DNA of 64,000 nucleotides from Streptomyces canus 299MFChir4.1 (lineage in GTDB: Bacteria; Actinomycetota; Actinomycetes; Streptomycetales; Streptomycetaceae). The stretch covers positions 186,001 to 250,000 of the forward strand of contig NZ_KB911588.1 of NCBI RefSeq assembly GCF_000383615.1, read 5' to 3'. Positions within the stretch are counted from its first letter, which is position 1. Each line of letters opens with the position of its first letter. Of the stretch, positions 27,398-36,592 are shown piece after piece. The position numbers were made by a program, and so were the translations under genes. The notes beneath the pieces are model-generated. The model did not search any database and was not told the origin of the DNA. It was given only the letters and a program-made list of their open reading frames with translations.

Positions 27398-27895
27398 ATG
27401 AGATTCCTCGTACGCGACCGGCTGCTCGGCATCGGTGACGACTACTGGATCGAGGACGACCGGGGCAACAAGGTCTTCCTCGTCGACGGCAAGGCCATGC
27501 GGGTCCGGGACACCTTCGAACTGAAGGACACCCGCGGGCGGGTCCTGATCGACATCCACCAGAAGATGTTCGCGCTGCGCGACACGATGGTGATCGAGCG
27601 GGACGGCGAGCCGCTGGCGACGATCAAGAAGAAACGCCTGTCGCTGCTGCGCAACCACTACCGGGTGGCCCTCGCCGACGGCAGCACCGAACTCGACGTC
27701 AGCGGCAAGATCCTCGACCGGGAGTTCGCCGTCGAGTACGACGGGGAGCTGCTCGCGGTGGTCTCGCGGCGCTGGCTGCACGTCCGGGAGACCTACGGCG
27801 TCGACATCGTCCGCGAAGACGCGGATCCGGCGCTGCTCATCGCGGTGGCGGTGTGCGTGATCCACCTCGCGGAGAAGGAGCGGGAGGACGACTGA
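27398..27895 (+). CDS. LURP-one-related (tubby-like fold) protein
   Basis: 165 residues matching the LURP-one/Tub_2 family: MRFLVRDRLLGIGDDYWIED, then FELKDTRGRVLIDIHQKMFALRDTM and the closing hydrophobic helix ALLIAVAVCVIHLAEKE. These small beta-barrels with a buried helix are widespread; bacterial members may bind lipid or nucleotide, but no role is proved. Start ATG 27398. It lies divergent from the decayed NHL gene. Confidence 0.88.
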   Translation: MRFLVRDRLLGIGDDYWIEDDRGNKVFLVDGKAMRVRDTFELKDTRGRVLIDIHQKMFALRDTMVIERDGEPLATIKKKRLSLLRNHYRVALADGSTELDVSGKILDREFAVEYDGELLAVVSRRWLHVRETYGVDIVREDADPALLIAVAVCVIHLAEKEREDD

Positions 27896-27932
27896 CGCGG
27901 CGGGCGGGGGCGGCTGACGCGGCGACGGGGAT

Positions 27933-28706
27933 TCAGAGCACCCGGTCCTTCAGGGCCGGGAACTGTTCCCTGGTCACGGCCACCTTCCCGGGGTCGAACT
28001 CCACGGTGAGGACCTCCTCGGCGGCGCCCGCCTCCGCGAGGACCTGGCCCCATGGATCCACCACGATCGAGTGACCGGCCTGCGGAACTCGCGCGTGCGT
28101 CCCGGCCGTTCCACAAGCGAGCACGAACGCCTGGTTCTCGACCGCCCGCGCCCGGGCCAGCAGCGTCCAGTGCTCCCGGCGGCGCTCCGGCCAGCCCGCC
28201 GGGATCACCAGGGTCTCGGCGCCCGCGTCGACGAGACCGCGGAAGAGTTCGGGGAAGCGGAGGTCGTAGCAGGTGGCGACGCCGAGGGTCGTCTCGGGCA
28301 GACGGACCGTCACCAGGTCCTCGCCCCGGCCCATCAGGACGGCCTCGCCCTTGTCGAAGCCGAAGCGGTGGATCTTGCGGTAGGAGGCGGCGCGTTCGCC
28401 GGAGGGGGAGAAGAGGAGGGAGGTGTTGTAGAGGGTGCCGTCCGGGGTCCGCTCGGGGATCGAGCCCGCGTGCAGCCAGACGCCCGCGTCGCTCGCGGCC
28501 TTCGCCATGACCTCGTGGGTCGGCCCTTCCAGGGGTTCGGCCTGGCCGGCGAACTCCTCGAAGGCGAACGCCCCGGTGGTCCACAGCTCGGGCAGCACGA
28601 CGAGGTCGGCTCCGGCTTGTTCGCGTACGAGTGACGCCCCGCGAAGGCGACGCGTTTCGACCGATTCGTCCTCATCCACGGCGATCTGGATCAGAGAGGC
28701 GCGCAC
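27933..28706 (-). CDS. Carbon-nitrogen hydrolase (nitrilase superfamily)
   Basis: 257 residues with the nitrilase-superfamily triad: Glu40 in VVLPELW, Lys111 in YRKIHRF and Cys146 in TCYDLRFPE. These enzymes hydrolyse amides or nitriles; the length and DLRFPELF context resemble omega-amidase/deaminated-glutathione amidase-like members. Cytoplasmic, monocistronic, convergent to the LURP-one gene. Confidence 0.93.
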   Translation of the reverse strand: MRASLIQIAVDEDESVETRRLRGASLVREQAGADLVVLPELWTTGAFAFEEFAGQAEPLEGPTHEVMAKAASDAGVWLHAGSIPERTPDGTLYNTSLLFSPSGERAASYRKIHRFGFDKGEAVLMGRGEDLVTVRLPETTLGVATCYDLRFPELFRGLVDAGAETLVIPAGWPERRREHWTLLARARAVENQAFVLACGTAGTHARVPQAGHSIVVDPWGQVLAEAGAAEEVLTVEFDPGKVAVTREQFPALKDRVL

Positions 28707-28888
28707 ACTACCACCGTCCTGGCATTCGGGCCGTCCGTTACGGGCCTACGATCGTCACACGAAAGCACTGCCGGGGTGCCTCACAGCAGCGTAACTTAGC
28801 GTTCCAAGACACCCGCCGACAGCCACCACCTCCACTGGCAACGCCGCCATCACCAGCCCGTGCTCCGACCGCCGAGGGGTCCCGTTCC

Positions 28889-29713
28889 GTGAGTCTGCAT
28901 TCCACCCTCCAGCCCTACGCCGACGCCTGGACCCACTCCATCGAAGCGATATCCGAGCTGGTGACCCCCCTCGTGGAGGGAGAGTGGAACCGCCGGACCC
29001 CGTGCCCGGGCTGGTCGGTGCGGGACGTGGTGTCCCATGTCATCGGCCTGGACTGCGAGATGCTGGGCGACCCGCGCCCCATCCACTCACTGCCGCGCGA
29101 CCTCTACCACGTCACCAACGAGTCCCAGCGGTACATGGAGATGCAGGTCGACGTCCGCCGTCACCACACGGCACCGGAGATGACCTCCGAGCTGGAGTAC
29201 GTCATCATCCGCCGCAACCGCCAGCTGCGCAACGAGTCCCGCGACCCCGGCACGAAGGTACGCGGCCCGCTCGGCACCGAGCTGACCCTCGCTGATGCCA
29301 TGCGTCAGCACGCCTTCAACGTCTGGGTGCACGAGCAGGACCTGCGTACCGCTCTCGGCCGGCCCGGCAACCTCGACTCCCCCGGCGCGCACATCGCCCG
29401 TGACGTCCTGCTCGCCGCGCTCCCCGACATCGTGGCCGTCAAGGCGGACGCGCCCCGCAGTTCGGCGATCGTGTTCGACGTCCACGGGCCCATCGAGTTC
29501 CTGCGCACCATCCGCGTCGACATCCAGGGGCGCGGCACTCTGGAGACCGCGCCCGCGCTCGGCCCGGCCGCCGCCCTCAGCCTCGACTGGGAGACCTACG
29601 TCCGCCTGGCCTGCGGCCGCGTGAGCGTGGAGGCGGCGGCGGACCGGGTGAAGGCGGAGGGCGACCCGGAACTGACGTCGGCGATCCTGCGGAACTTCAC
29701 GGTGACGCGCTAG
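28889..29713 (+). CDS. Maleylpyruvate isomerase-like mycothiol-dependent enzyme
   Basis: 274 residues from GTG 28889, preceded by GAGGGG. The N-terminal DinB-like metal/mycothiol-binding bundle is marked by WSVRDVVSHVIGLDCEM (His) and QHAFNVWVHEQDLRTA (His). The C-terminal part is an MDMPI-type domain. Mycothiol is the actinobacterial thiol, so the gene supports the taxonomic call. Likely isomerase, transferase or dechlorinase chemistry on an unidentified electrophile. Confidence 0.9.
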   Translation: MSLHSTLQPYADAWTHSIEAISELVTPLVEGEWNRRTPCPGWSVRDVVSHVIGLDCEMLGDPRPIHSLPRDLYHVTNESQRYMEMQVDVRRHHTAPEMTSELEYVIIRRNRQLRNESRDPGTKVRGPLGTELTLADAMRQHAFNVWVHEQDLRTALGRPGNLDSPGAHIARDVLLAALPDIVAVKADAPRSSAIVFDVHGPIEFLRTIRVDIQGRGTLETAPALGPAAALSLDWETYVRLACGRVSVEAAADRVKAEGDPELTSAILRNFTVTR

Positions 29714-29717
29714 CGGA

Positions 29718-29756
29718 CGGGTGCGGCCGGGACCGTTCCCGCTCTCGGCCGACCCG
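29718..29756. terminator. Hairpin between convergent genes
   Basis: CGGGT-G-CGGCCG pairs with CGGCCG-ACCCG around a GA/TC-extended loop. It lies between the stop codons of the mycothiol-dependent enzyme gene and the MFS gene. Confidence 0.6.
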
Positions 29757-29792
29757 CCTGACGCGCGCTCGTCCAGGTCCGCTGACGCATGT

Positions 29793-31088
29793 TCAGGCGG
29801 GCACGTGGACCGTCTCCACCCGGCTCGCCACCAGCCGCTCGCGCTCCCGCCGGGCCGCCCGCCCGCGCAGCCGCAGGATCTGGCTGACGCCGAGCGCCTG
29901 GAGCACGAAGACGGAGGAGAAGGCGACGCTGTAGTTGTCGTCGGTCGCGTCCAGGAGCACACCGACGGCGAACAGGGTGGTCATCGACGCGACGAACCCG
30001 CCCATGTTGGTGATGCCGGACGCGGTGCCCTGCCGCTCAGGCGGGTTCGCCGGCCGCGCGAAGTCGAAGCCGAGCATCGACGCGGGACCGCACGAGCCGA
30101 GCACCACGCACAGCACGACCAGCAGCCACATCGGCGCCCGCTCGCCGGGGTAGACCAGCGTGGCCGCCCACAGCAGCGCCGTCGCCCCCACGGTCCCGAG
30201 CGCGAGCGGCAGCCGCGCCCCGTGGTGCCGGGCGACGACCTGGCCGTAGACCAGGCCGACGACCATGTTGGACAGCACGACGAGCGTGAGCAGTTCGCCC
30301 GCCACCGCCCGGGACAGTCCCTGCGCCTCGACGAGGAACGGCAGGCCCCACAGCAGCAGGAACACCATCGCCGGGAACTGGGTCGTGAAGTGCACCCACA
30401 GCCCGAGCCGGGTGCCGGGCTCGCGCCAGGACGCGGCGATCTGCCGCCGCACATAGGCCGCGCCCTGGTGCGGGAACGGCTCCGGTTCGTGCCCCTCGGG
30501 GTGGTCCTTGAGGAAGAGGAGCAGCAGCACCAGCACCACGACGCCCGCGAGTGAGCTGCCCGCGAACGCGGGCGTCCAGCCGATGCCGTGCAGCAGCCGG
30601 GCCAGCACCAGAGTGGAGACCAGGTTGCCCGCCATGCCGGCGAGTCCGGCGAGCTGAGCGACCAGCGGTCCGCGCCGGGCCGGGAACCAGCGGCTGCCCA
30701 GGCGCAGCACGCTGATGAAGGTCATCGCGTCGCCGCAGCCGAGCAGGGCGCGCGAGGCGAGGGCGGTGCCGTACGACGGTGAGAACGCGAAGCCGAGCTG
30801 CCCCGCCGTGAAGAGCACCACGCCGAGCGTCAGCACCTTCTTGGTGCCGAGCCGGTCGACGAGCAGCCCGACGGGTATCTGCATGCCGGCGTAGACGAGG
30901 AGCTGGAGGATCGAGAAGGTCGACAGGGCCGAGGCGTTCACCTGGAAGCGGTCGGCCGCGTCCAGGCCGGCGACCCCGAGGGACGTACGGAAGATGACCG
31001 CGACGAAGTAGACGGAGACGCCGGTGCCCCACACGGCCATCGCGCGCCGGCCGCCCGGAGGGTCACCCGGAAGAGCGGACCTGTTCAT
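29793..31088 (-). CDS. MFS transporter (12 TM)
   Basis: 431 residues, about 12 hydrophobic segments. Motif A-like GLLVDRLGTKKVL follows TM2, and a long basic cytoplasmic loop (about residues 205-225) separates the halves. It resembles anion:cation symporter/nitrate-nitrite-like MFS members. Its start overlaps the stop of the upstream GntR gene by 4 bp (ATGA), so regulator and transporter are one operon, suggesting substrate-induced uptake or export. Confidence 0.9.
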   Translation of the reverse strand: MNRSALPGDPPGGRRAMAVWGTGVSVYFVAVIFRTSLGVAGLDAADRFQVNASALSTFSILQLLVYAGMQIPVGLLVDRLGTKKVLTLGVVLFTAGQLGFAFSPSYGTALASRALLGCGDAMTFISVLRLGSRWFPARRGPLVAQLAGLAGMAGNLVSTLVLARLLHGIGWTPAFAGSSLAGVVVLVLLLLFLKDHPEGHEPEPFPHQGAAYVRRQIAASWREPGTRLGLWVHFTTQFPAMVFLLLWGLPFLVEAQGLSRAVAGELLTLVVLSNMVVGLVYGQVVARHHGARLPLALGTVGATALLWAATLVYPGERAPMWLLVVLCVVLGSCGPASMLGFDFARPANPPERQGTASGITNMGGFVASMTTLFAVGVLLDATDDNYSVAFSSVFVLQALGVSQILRLRGRAARRERERLVASRVETVHVPA

Positions 31089-31735
31089 CGGACCTCACCC
31101 CGGGCGAGGTGGGAGAACCACTCGACATGCCCGTGAATCAGACCTACGACCGCCTCCGCGTCGCCGGAGCGCAGTGCCCGCAGGATCTGCTCGTGCTCGA
31201 TGAGGGTCTTGGAGAGGCGGTCCGGGTGGGCGTGCATGACGGCGACGCCCATCCTGAGCTGGCGGTCGCGGAGCTGGTCGTAGAGCCGGTTCAGAATCTC
31301 GTTGCCGCCGCTGCGCACGATCTCGGCGTGGAAACAGCGGTCGGTGACGGCGGCGCCGGCCAGGTCCCCGGCGGCGGCCTGCTCCTTCTGCCGCGCGAGC
31401 AGCTCCTCCAGGCGCGCGATGAGCCGGGGGGACGCTGGTACGGCCTTGCGGGCGGCGTGTCCCTCGACGAGCTGGCGGGTCTCGACGACGTCGGCGATCT
31501 CCTGGGCGGAGACGGGCAGGACCAGCGCCCCCTTTTTCGGGTAAAGCTTGATCAGCCCCTCGACCTCAAGGCGGAGCAGCGCTTCTCGAACGGGCGTGCG
31601 GGAAACCCCGACGGCCTCGGCGAGCTCGCCCTCGGTGAGCAAGGTCCCGCCCTCGTAACGGCGTTCCAGGACAGCCTGCTTGACGTGGGCGTAGACGCGG
31701 TCGGCGGCGGGAGGCTGTTTCACGGCCAGGCTCAT
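31085..31735 (-). CDS. GntR family regulator, FCD (FadR) subfamily
   Basis: 216 residues. The winged helix lies at about 10-75 (TEGELAEAVGVSRTPVREAL). The FCD all-helical ligand domain is at about 85-210, with probable metal ligands Asp in VTDRCFH, His in FHAEIV and later His in HEQIL. ATG 31735 has a TATGCT -10-like box ending 7 bp upstream on its strand, suggesting a leaderless message; the in-frame extension to 31840 lacks support. It is first in the operon with the MFS gene and probably autoregulatory with a carboxylate ligand. Confidence 0.92.
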   Translation of the reverse strand: MSLAVKQPPAADRVYAHVKQAVLERRYEGGTLLTEGELAEAVGVSRTPVREALLRLEVEGLIKLYPKKGALVLPVSAQEIADVVETRQLVEGHAARKAVPASPRLIARLEELLARQKEQAAAGDLAGAAVTDRCFHAEIVRSGGNEILNRLYDQLRDRQLRMGVAVMHAHPDRLSKTLIEHEQILRALRSGDAEAVVGLIHGHVEWFSHLARGEVR

Positions 31736-31938
31736 GCCGACAGCATAGATACAACACGTACGCATGGAGCATGCGTCCACCATGCGGACCTGTGTACCAA
31801 CGGTGTCACAGAAGGCACCCCCGGCCGCTTCACCCCACAACCATTCGTGCTACATACGTGTCTCATGCGTGCGGCCCCCTTTCTCCCCCTCAACTCGGCC
31901 GCACCTCAGGGGCATTCAACATAATCGGGGTATTTCAG

Positions 31939-32850
31939 TTGATTACCGCCATCACCGGCACCAAGGGCAGCCGTATCCGCAGAGCCACCGCGGTCAGCAT
32001 CACCGCGGGCGCCATGCTCGCGACCGGCGCCCTGGCCGCCGCGCCGGCGCAGGCCGCCACCGCGCCCTCGATCGTGGCCAAGGGCGGCTACGTCATGAAC
32101 AACGCGACCGCGAAGACGCTGTACACCAAGGCGGCGGACACCAAGCGTTCCACGGGCTCCACCACCAAGATCATGACCGCGAAGGTCGTGCTGGCGCAGT
32201 CGAACCTGAACCTGGACAAGAAGGTCACGATCCAGAAGGCGTACAGCGACTACATCGTCGCGAACAACGCCTCGCAGGCCCACCTCATCGTCGGCGACAA
32301 GGTGACCGTCCGTCAGCTGCTGTACGGCCTGATGCTGCCGTCGGGCTGCGACGCCGCGTACGCGCTCGCCGACACCTACGGCACCGGCTCGACGCGTGCC
32401 GCACGCGTGAAGTCGTTCATCAGCAAGATGAACAAGGCCGCCACGGACCTCGGCCTGCGGAACACGAAGTTCGACTCGTTCGACGGCATCGGCAACGGCA
32501 ACAACTACTCGACTCCGCGCGACCTGACGAAGATCGCCAGCAGCGCGATGAAGAACTCCACGTTCCGCACGGTCGTGAAGACGAAGAAGTACACGGCGAA
32601 GACCATCACCAAGACGGGCTCCACCCGCACGATGGCGGCGTGGACCAACACCAACGGCCTGCTCAGCAGCTACAGCGGCACCATCGGCGTGAAGACCGGC
32701 TCCGGCCCCGAGGCCAAGTACTGCCTCGTCTTCGCCGCCACCCGCAACGGCAAGACCGTCATCGGCACGGTCCTCGCCTCCACCTCGATCGCCCAGCGCG
32801 AGGCGGACGCGAAGAAGCTCCTCAACTACGGCTTCGCGACGATCGGCTGA
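31939..32850 (+). CDS. Secreted D-alanyl-D-alanine carboxypeptidase (penicillin-binding, S11 type)
   Basis: 303 residues from a TTG start at 31939, downstream of a CATAAT -10-like box (31920-31925). The signal peptide is RIRRATAVSITAGAMLATGA with cleavage near APAQA-A. Catalytic motifs are STTK (Ser74-Lys77), SGC (Ser135, replacing the usual SxN) and KTG (252-254). It trims the terminal D-Ala of peptidoglycan stem peptides outside the membrane. There is no C-terminal anchor, so it is likely soluble or loosely bound. TTG is inferred; no better start is in frame before the signal peptide. Confidence 0.9.
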   Translation: MITAITGTKGSRIRRATAVSITAGAMLATGALAAAPAQAATAPSIVAKGGYVMNNATAKTLYTKAADTKRSTGSTTKIMTAKVVLAQSNLNLDKKVTIQKAYSDYIVANNASQAHLIVGDKVTVRQLLYGLMLPSGCDAAYALADTYGTGSTRAARVKSFISKMNKAATDLGLRNTKFDSFDGIGNGNNYSTPRDLTKIASSAMKNSTFRTVVKTKKYTAKTITKTGSTRTMAAWTNTNGLLSSYSGTIGVKTGSGPEAKYCLVFAATRNGKTVIGTVLASTSIAQREADAKKLLNYGFATIG

Positions 32851-32905
32851 TCTCCGCACCTCACCAGGGGCCTGCCACGGCATCACCGGCGGGCCCCTTC
32901 GTCAT

Positions 32906-32944
32906 GAAGGGACGGCCGCACACAGAGCGTGCGGCCGTCCCTTC
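32906..32944. terminator. 16-bp hairpin between convergent genes
   Basis: GAAGGGACGGCCGCAC and its exact complement flank a 7-nt loop, between the carboxypeptidase stop and the convergent E2 gene stop. Confidence 0.88.
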
Positions 32945-32974
32945 AGTGCGGGGCGACTGGTCCACCGCGCGGGG

Positions 32975-34435
32975 TCACGCCCAGGTGATCAGTTTCTTCG
33001 GCTGCTCCAGGATCGCCGCCACATCGGCGAGGACCTTGGAGCCCAACTCCCCGTCGATCAGCCGGTGGTCGAAGCTCAGCGCCAGGGTGGTGACCTGGCG
33101 GGGCTTGACCTTGCCCTTGTGGACCCAGGGCTGGAGCTTGATCGCGCCGACGGCGAGGATCGCGGATTCGCCGGGCGGCAGGATGGGGGTGCCGGTGTCG
33201 ACGCCGAAGACGCCGACGTTGGTGATGGTGACCGTGCCGCCCTGCATGGCGGTGGGGCTGGTGCGGCCCTCCTTGGCGGTGGTCACCAGTTCGCCCAGCT
33301 CCTGGGCGAGTTGGGGCAGCGCCTTGGCGTGGGCGTCCTTGATGTTCGGGACGATCAGGCCGCGCGGGGTGGCCGCGGCGATGCCGAGGTTGACGTAATG
33401 CTTGAGGACGATCTCCTGATTCGTCTCGTCCCAGGAGGCGTTGATGTCCGGGTTGCGCTTGATGGCGACCAGGAGGGCCTTGGCGATCAGCAGGAGCGGG
33501 TTGACCCGCAGGCCCGTGAAGTCCTTGTCCTGCTTGAGGTCCTCGACGAGCTTGAGGGTGCGGGTGACGTCCACCGTCACGAACTCGGTGACGTGCGGGG
33601 CGGTGAAGGCCGAGCCGACCATCGCCTGGGCGGTGGCCTTGCGGACGCCCTTGACGGGGACACGGGTCTCGCGGGCCGCGTCGTAGGAGGCGGCGGGCGC
33701 CGCCGGGACGGTGACTGGGGCCTGGGCCTGGGCCTGGGGCACCACAGGCGCGGGCACCGGTGTCTCGGTCGCGGTGACCGCCGCGTGGACGTCCTCGCGG
33801 GTGATGATGCCGTCCGGGCCGGACGGGATCACCGTGGTGAGGTCGACGCCCAGGTCCTTGGCCAGCTTGCGGACGGGGGGCTTGGCCAGTGGGCGGGACT
33901 GCCCGGCGGCGGCCGCGGGGACGGCCGGCGCGGTGGGCGCCGGGTCCGCGGGTGCTGGGCCGTGGCCGTTCAGCTCCGTCTGGATCGCCACCGACGCCTG
34001 CTGGATCGGCACCTCGGGCCCCTTGCGGGGACGCCGCTTGGTGGAGGAGGCGGCCACGCCGTAGCCGACCAGGACCGGCTGGCGGCCCTCCGGCTTCTTC
34101 TCAGGGGCGGCGGCGGGGGCGGCGGCGGCCGCGGGGACTTCAGCAGCCTCGGCCGGCGCCTCCGCGGGCGCCTTGCCGCTCACGTCGATCGCGATGATCG
34201 ACGTGCCCACGTCGACCGTGGTGCCCTCGGGGAAGCGCAGGTCGCGCACCACCCCGTCGTAGGGGATGGGCAGTTCGACGGCCGCCTTGGCCGTCTCCAC
34301 CTCGCACACCACCTGCCCGTCGGTGACCGTGTCGCCGACCTGGACGTACCACTTGAGGATCTCGGCCTCGGTCAGACCCTCGCCCACGTCGGGCATCTTG
34401 AACTCGCGTACGGACGCATCCGTCATCGTCGTCAC
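32975..34435 (-). CDS. bkdH: BCKDH E2: lipoamide acyltransferase (first cluster)
   Basis: 486 residues. A lipoyl domain with modified Lys in VETAKAAVEL lies at residues 5-80. Ala/Pro linkers surround an E3-binding domain (VRKLAKDLGVDLTTVIPSG). The C-terminal acyltransferase has catalytic SFDHRLIDGE. It transfers branched acyl groups to CoA. GTG 34435 is chosen because GGAG of the E1-beta end lies just upstream. It is the last gene of an E1a-E1b-E2 operon. The name follows S. avermitilis bkdFGH by synteny (about 12 kb from the bkdR-linked cluster); pyruvate or other 2-oxoacid specificity cannot be excluded. Confidence 0.9.
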   Translation of the reverse strand: MTTMTDASVREFKMPDVGEGLTEAEILKWYVQVGDTVTDGQVVCEVETAKAAVELPIPYDGVVRDLRFPEGTTVDVGTSIIAIDVSGKAPAEAPAEAAEVPAAAAAPAAAPEKKPEGRQPVLVGYGVAASSTKRRPRKGPEVPIQQASVAIQTELNGHGPAPADPAPTAPAVPAAAAGQSRPLAKPPVRKLAKDLGVDLTTVIPSGPDGIITREDVHAAVTATETPVPAPVVPQAQAQAPVTVPAAPAASYDAARETRVPVKGVRKATAQAMVGSAFTAPHVTEFVTVDVTRTLKLVEDLKQDKDFTGLRVNPLLLIAKALLVAIKRNPDINASWDETNQEIVLKHYVNLGIAAATPRGLIVPNIKDAHAKALPQLAQELGELVTTAKEGRTSPTAMQGGTVTITNVGVFGVDTGTPILPPGESAILAVGAIKLQPWVHKGKVKPRQVTTLALSFDHRLIDGELGSKVLADVAAILEQPKKLITWA

Positions 34436-34445
34436 GGCCCTCTCC

Positions 34446-35441
34446 TCAGTACGCCAGCGAGCGGTCGACGGCATCCAGTACCCGGTCCAGACTCGGCAGG
34501 TACTCCTCCTCCAGGCGCGCCGGCGGGTAGGGGGCGTGGTAGCCGCCGACCCGCAGCACGGGCGCCTCCAGGTGGTAGAAACACCGCTCGGTGATCCGGG
34601 CCGCGATCTCCGCGCCGGAGCCGAAGAACACCGGCGCCTCGTGCACCACCACCAGCCGCCGCGTCTTCTCCACCGAGGCCTGGATGGCGTCGAAGTCCAG
34701 CGGCGAGACCGAGCGCAGGTCCAGCACCTCCAGGTTCTTGCCCTCCTCGGCGGCCGCGTTCGCGACCTCCTGGCACAGCTTGACCATCGGGCCGTAGGCG
34801 ACCAGCGTCAGATCGGTGCCCTCGCGCACGACCCGCGCCTTGTGCAGCGGGCCGGGGATCGCCTCGGTGTTGACCTCGCCCTTGTCCCAGTAGCGCCGCT
34901 TGGGCTCGAAGAAGATCACCGGGTCGTCGCTCTGGATGGCCTGCTGCATCATCCAGTACGCGTCCGACGCGTTCGACGGCGAGACCACCTTCAACCCCGC
35001 CACGTGCGCGAACAGCGACTCCGGGGACTCCGAGTGGTGCTCCACCGCGCCGATGCCGCCGCCGTAGGGGATCCGCACGACCACCGGCATCTTGACCTTG
35101 CCCAGCGACCGCGCGTGCATCTTCGCCAGCTGCGTGACGATCTGGTCGTAGGCCGGGAACACGAACCCGTCGAACTGGATCTCCACCACCGGCCGGTAGC
35201 CGCGCAGCGCCAGCCCGATGGCGGTGCCCACGATGCCGGACTCCGCGAGCGGGGTGTCCACGACCCGGCTCTCGCCGAAGTCCTTCTGCAGGCCGTCGGT
35301 GACCCGGAAGACACCGCCGAGCTTGCCGACGTCCTCACCCATGACCAGGACCTTGGGGTCGGTGTCCAGGGCCCGCCGCAGCGACTCGTTGATCGCCTTG
35401 GCCAGGGCCATGTTCTTGAATGTCACAGTCTCCGCCGCCAT
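34446..35441 (-). CDS. bkdG: BCKDH E1 beta subunit (first cluster)
   Basis: 331 residues. The transketolase-like pyrimidine-binding domain includes VLVMGEDVGKLGGVFRVTDG and PYGGGIGAVEHHSES (cofactor His pair), followed by the transketolase C-terminal domain. With the E1 alpha subunit it decarboxylates branched 2-oxoacids using thiamine diphosphate and reductively acylates E2. Only 2 bp separate it from the upstream E1 alpha gene and 10 bp from E2, so one transcript is expected. Confidence 0.95.
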   Translation of the reverse strand: MAAETVTFKNMALAKAINESLRRALDTDPKVLVMGEDVGKLGGVFRVTDGLQKDFGESRVVDTPLAESGIVGTAIGLALRGYRPVVEIQFDGFVFPAYDQIVTQLAKMHARSLGKVKMPVVVRIPYGGGIGAVEHHSESPESLFAHVAGLKVVSPSNASDAYWMMQQAIQSDDPVIFFEPKRRYWDKGEVNTEAIPGPLHKARVVREGTDLTLVAYGPMVKLCQEVANAAAEEGKNLEVLDLRSVSPLDFDAIQASVEKTRRLVVVHEAPVFFGSGAEIAARITERCFYHLEAPVLRVGGYHAPYPPARLEEEYLPSLDRVLDAVDRSLAY

Positions 35442-35443
35442 GA

Positions 35444-36592
35444 TCAGGCCCCTTCCCCATCCGCGAACGACGCCTGGTAGGCGGCGAAACCGGCCCGCTC
35501 CTCGTCGACCAGCGCATGCCCGTCCGCATACGCGTGCTCGAAGATGGCGAAACGGTCCGGGTCCGGCATCGCACGGACCGCCTCACGCACTCGCCTGCCC
35601 AACGCCTCGGACTCGGTCTCCAGTTCCGCGAAGAATCCCTCGTCCGCGTGGTTTGCGGCCTCCAGGTACCGGCGAAGGCGCAGGATCGGGTCCTTCGCCT
35701 CCCACGCCTCGCGCTCCTCGTCGGCCCGGTACTTGCTCGGGTCGTCGGAGGTGGTGTGGGCGCCCATCCGGTAGGTGTACGCCTCGACGAGCGTCGGCCC
35801 CTCGCCCGCGCGGGCCCGCTCCAGCGCCCACTTGGTGACGGCCAGCGACGCGAGCACGTCGTTGCCGTCGACCCGTACGCCGGGGAAGCCGAAGCCCTGC
35901 GCGCGCTGGTAGAGCGGGACGCGGGTCTGCTTTTCGGTCGGCTCCGAGATGGCCCACTGGTTGTTCTGGCAGAAGAACACGACCGGGGCGTTGTAGACCG
36001 CGGAGAAGGTGAACGATTCAGCCACGTCGCCCTGGCTGGAGGCGCCGTCGCCGAAGTAGGCGATGACCGCGGAGTCGGCGCCGTCCTTGGCGATGCCCAT
36101 CGCGTAGCCCGTGGCGTGCAGCGTCTGGGAGCCGATGACGATGGTGTAGAGGTGGAAGTTGTTGCTGTTCGGGTCCCAGCCGCCGTTGTTCACCCCGCGG
36201 AACATGCCGAGCAGGTTCGTCGGGTCGACCCCGCGGCACCAGGCCACGCCGTGCTCGCGGTAGGTCGGGAAGACGTAGTCGTCGTCGCGCAGCGCCCGTC
36301 CCGATCCGATCTGGGCGGCCTCCTGGCCGAGCAGCGAGGCCCACAGGCCCAGTTCGCCCTGGCGCTGCAGGGAGGTGGCCTCGGCGTCGAAGCGGCGGGT
36401 GAGCACCATGTCGCGGTAGAGGCCGCGAAGCTCTTCGGGGGTGATGTCGGCGACGTACTTGTCGTACTCGACGTTCTTGACGCGCTTGCCCTCGGGCGTC
36501 AGCAGCTGAACCAGTTCGGGCTTGGTGCTCGGGGACTTCCTCGTCCCGGCGCTGCGTCGCGGCTTGCGCGCGGCAGTGCTCTCCACGGTCAC
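35444..36592 (-). CDS. bkdF: BCKDH E1 alpha subunit (first cluster)
   Basis: 382 residues from GTG 36592, with GGAGGAG 5 bp upstream. The ThDP-binding motif runs from FGDGASSQGDVAES to QNNQWAIS. The regulatory-loop-like YRMGAHTTSDDPSKYR is typical of BCKDH E1 alpha. The N-terminal 40 residues are basic and Ser/Pro-rich. It heads the operon; its promoter probably lies in the 500-bp gap to 37098, which carries a strong dyad. Confidence 0.95.
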   Translation of the reverse strand: MTVESTAARKPRRSAGTRKSPSTKPELVQLLTPEGKRVKNVEYDKYVADITPEELRGLYRDMVLTRRFDAEATSLQRQGELGLWASLLGQEAAQIGSGRALRDDDYVFPTYREHGVAWCRGVDPTNLLGMFRGVNNGGWDPNSNNFHLYTIVIGSQTLHATGYAMGIAKDGADSAVIAYFGDGASSQGDVAESFTFSAVYNAPVVFFCQNNQWAISEPTEKQTRVPLYQRAQGFGFPGVRVDGNDVLASLAVTKWALERARAGEGPTLVEAYTYRMGAHTTSDDPSKYRADEEREAWEAKDPILRLRRYLEAANHADEGFFAELETESEALGRRVREAVRAMPDPDRFAIFEHAYADGHALVDEERAGFAAYQASFADGEGA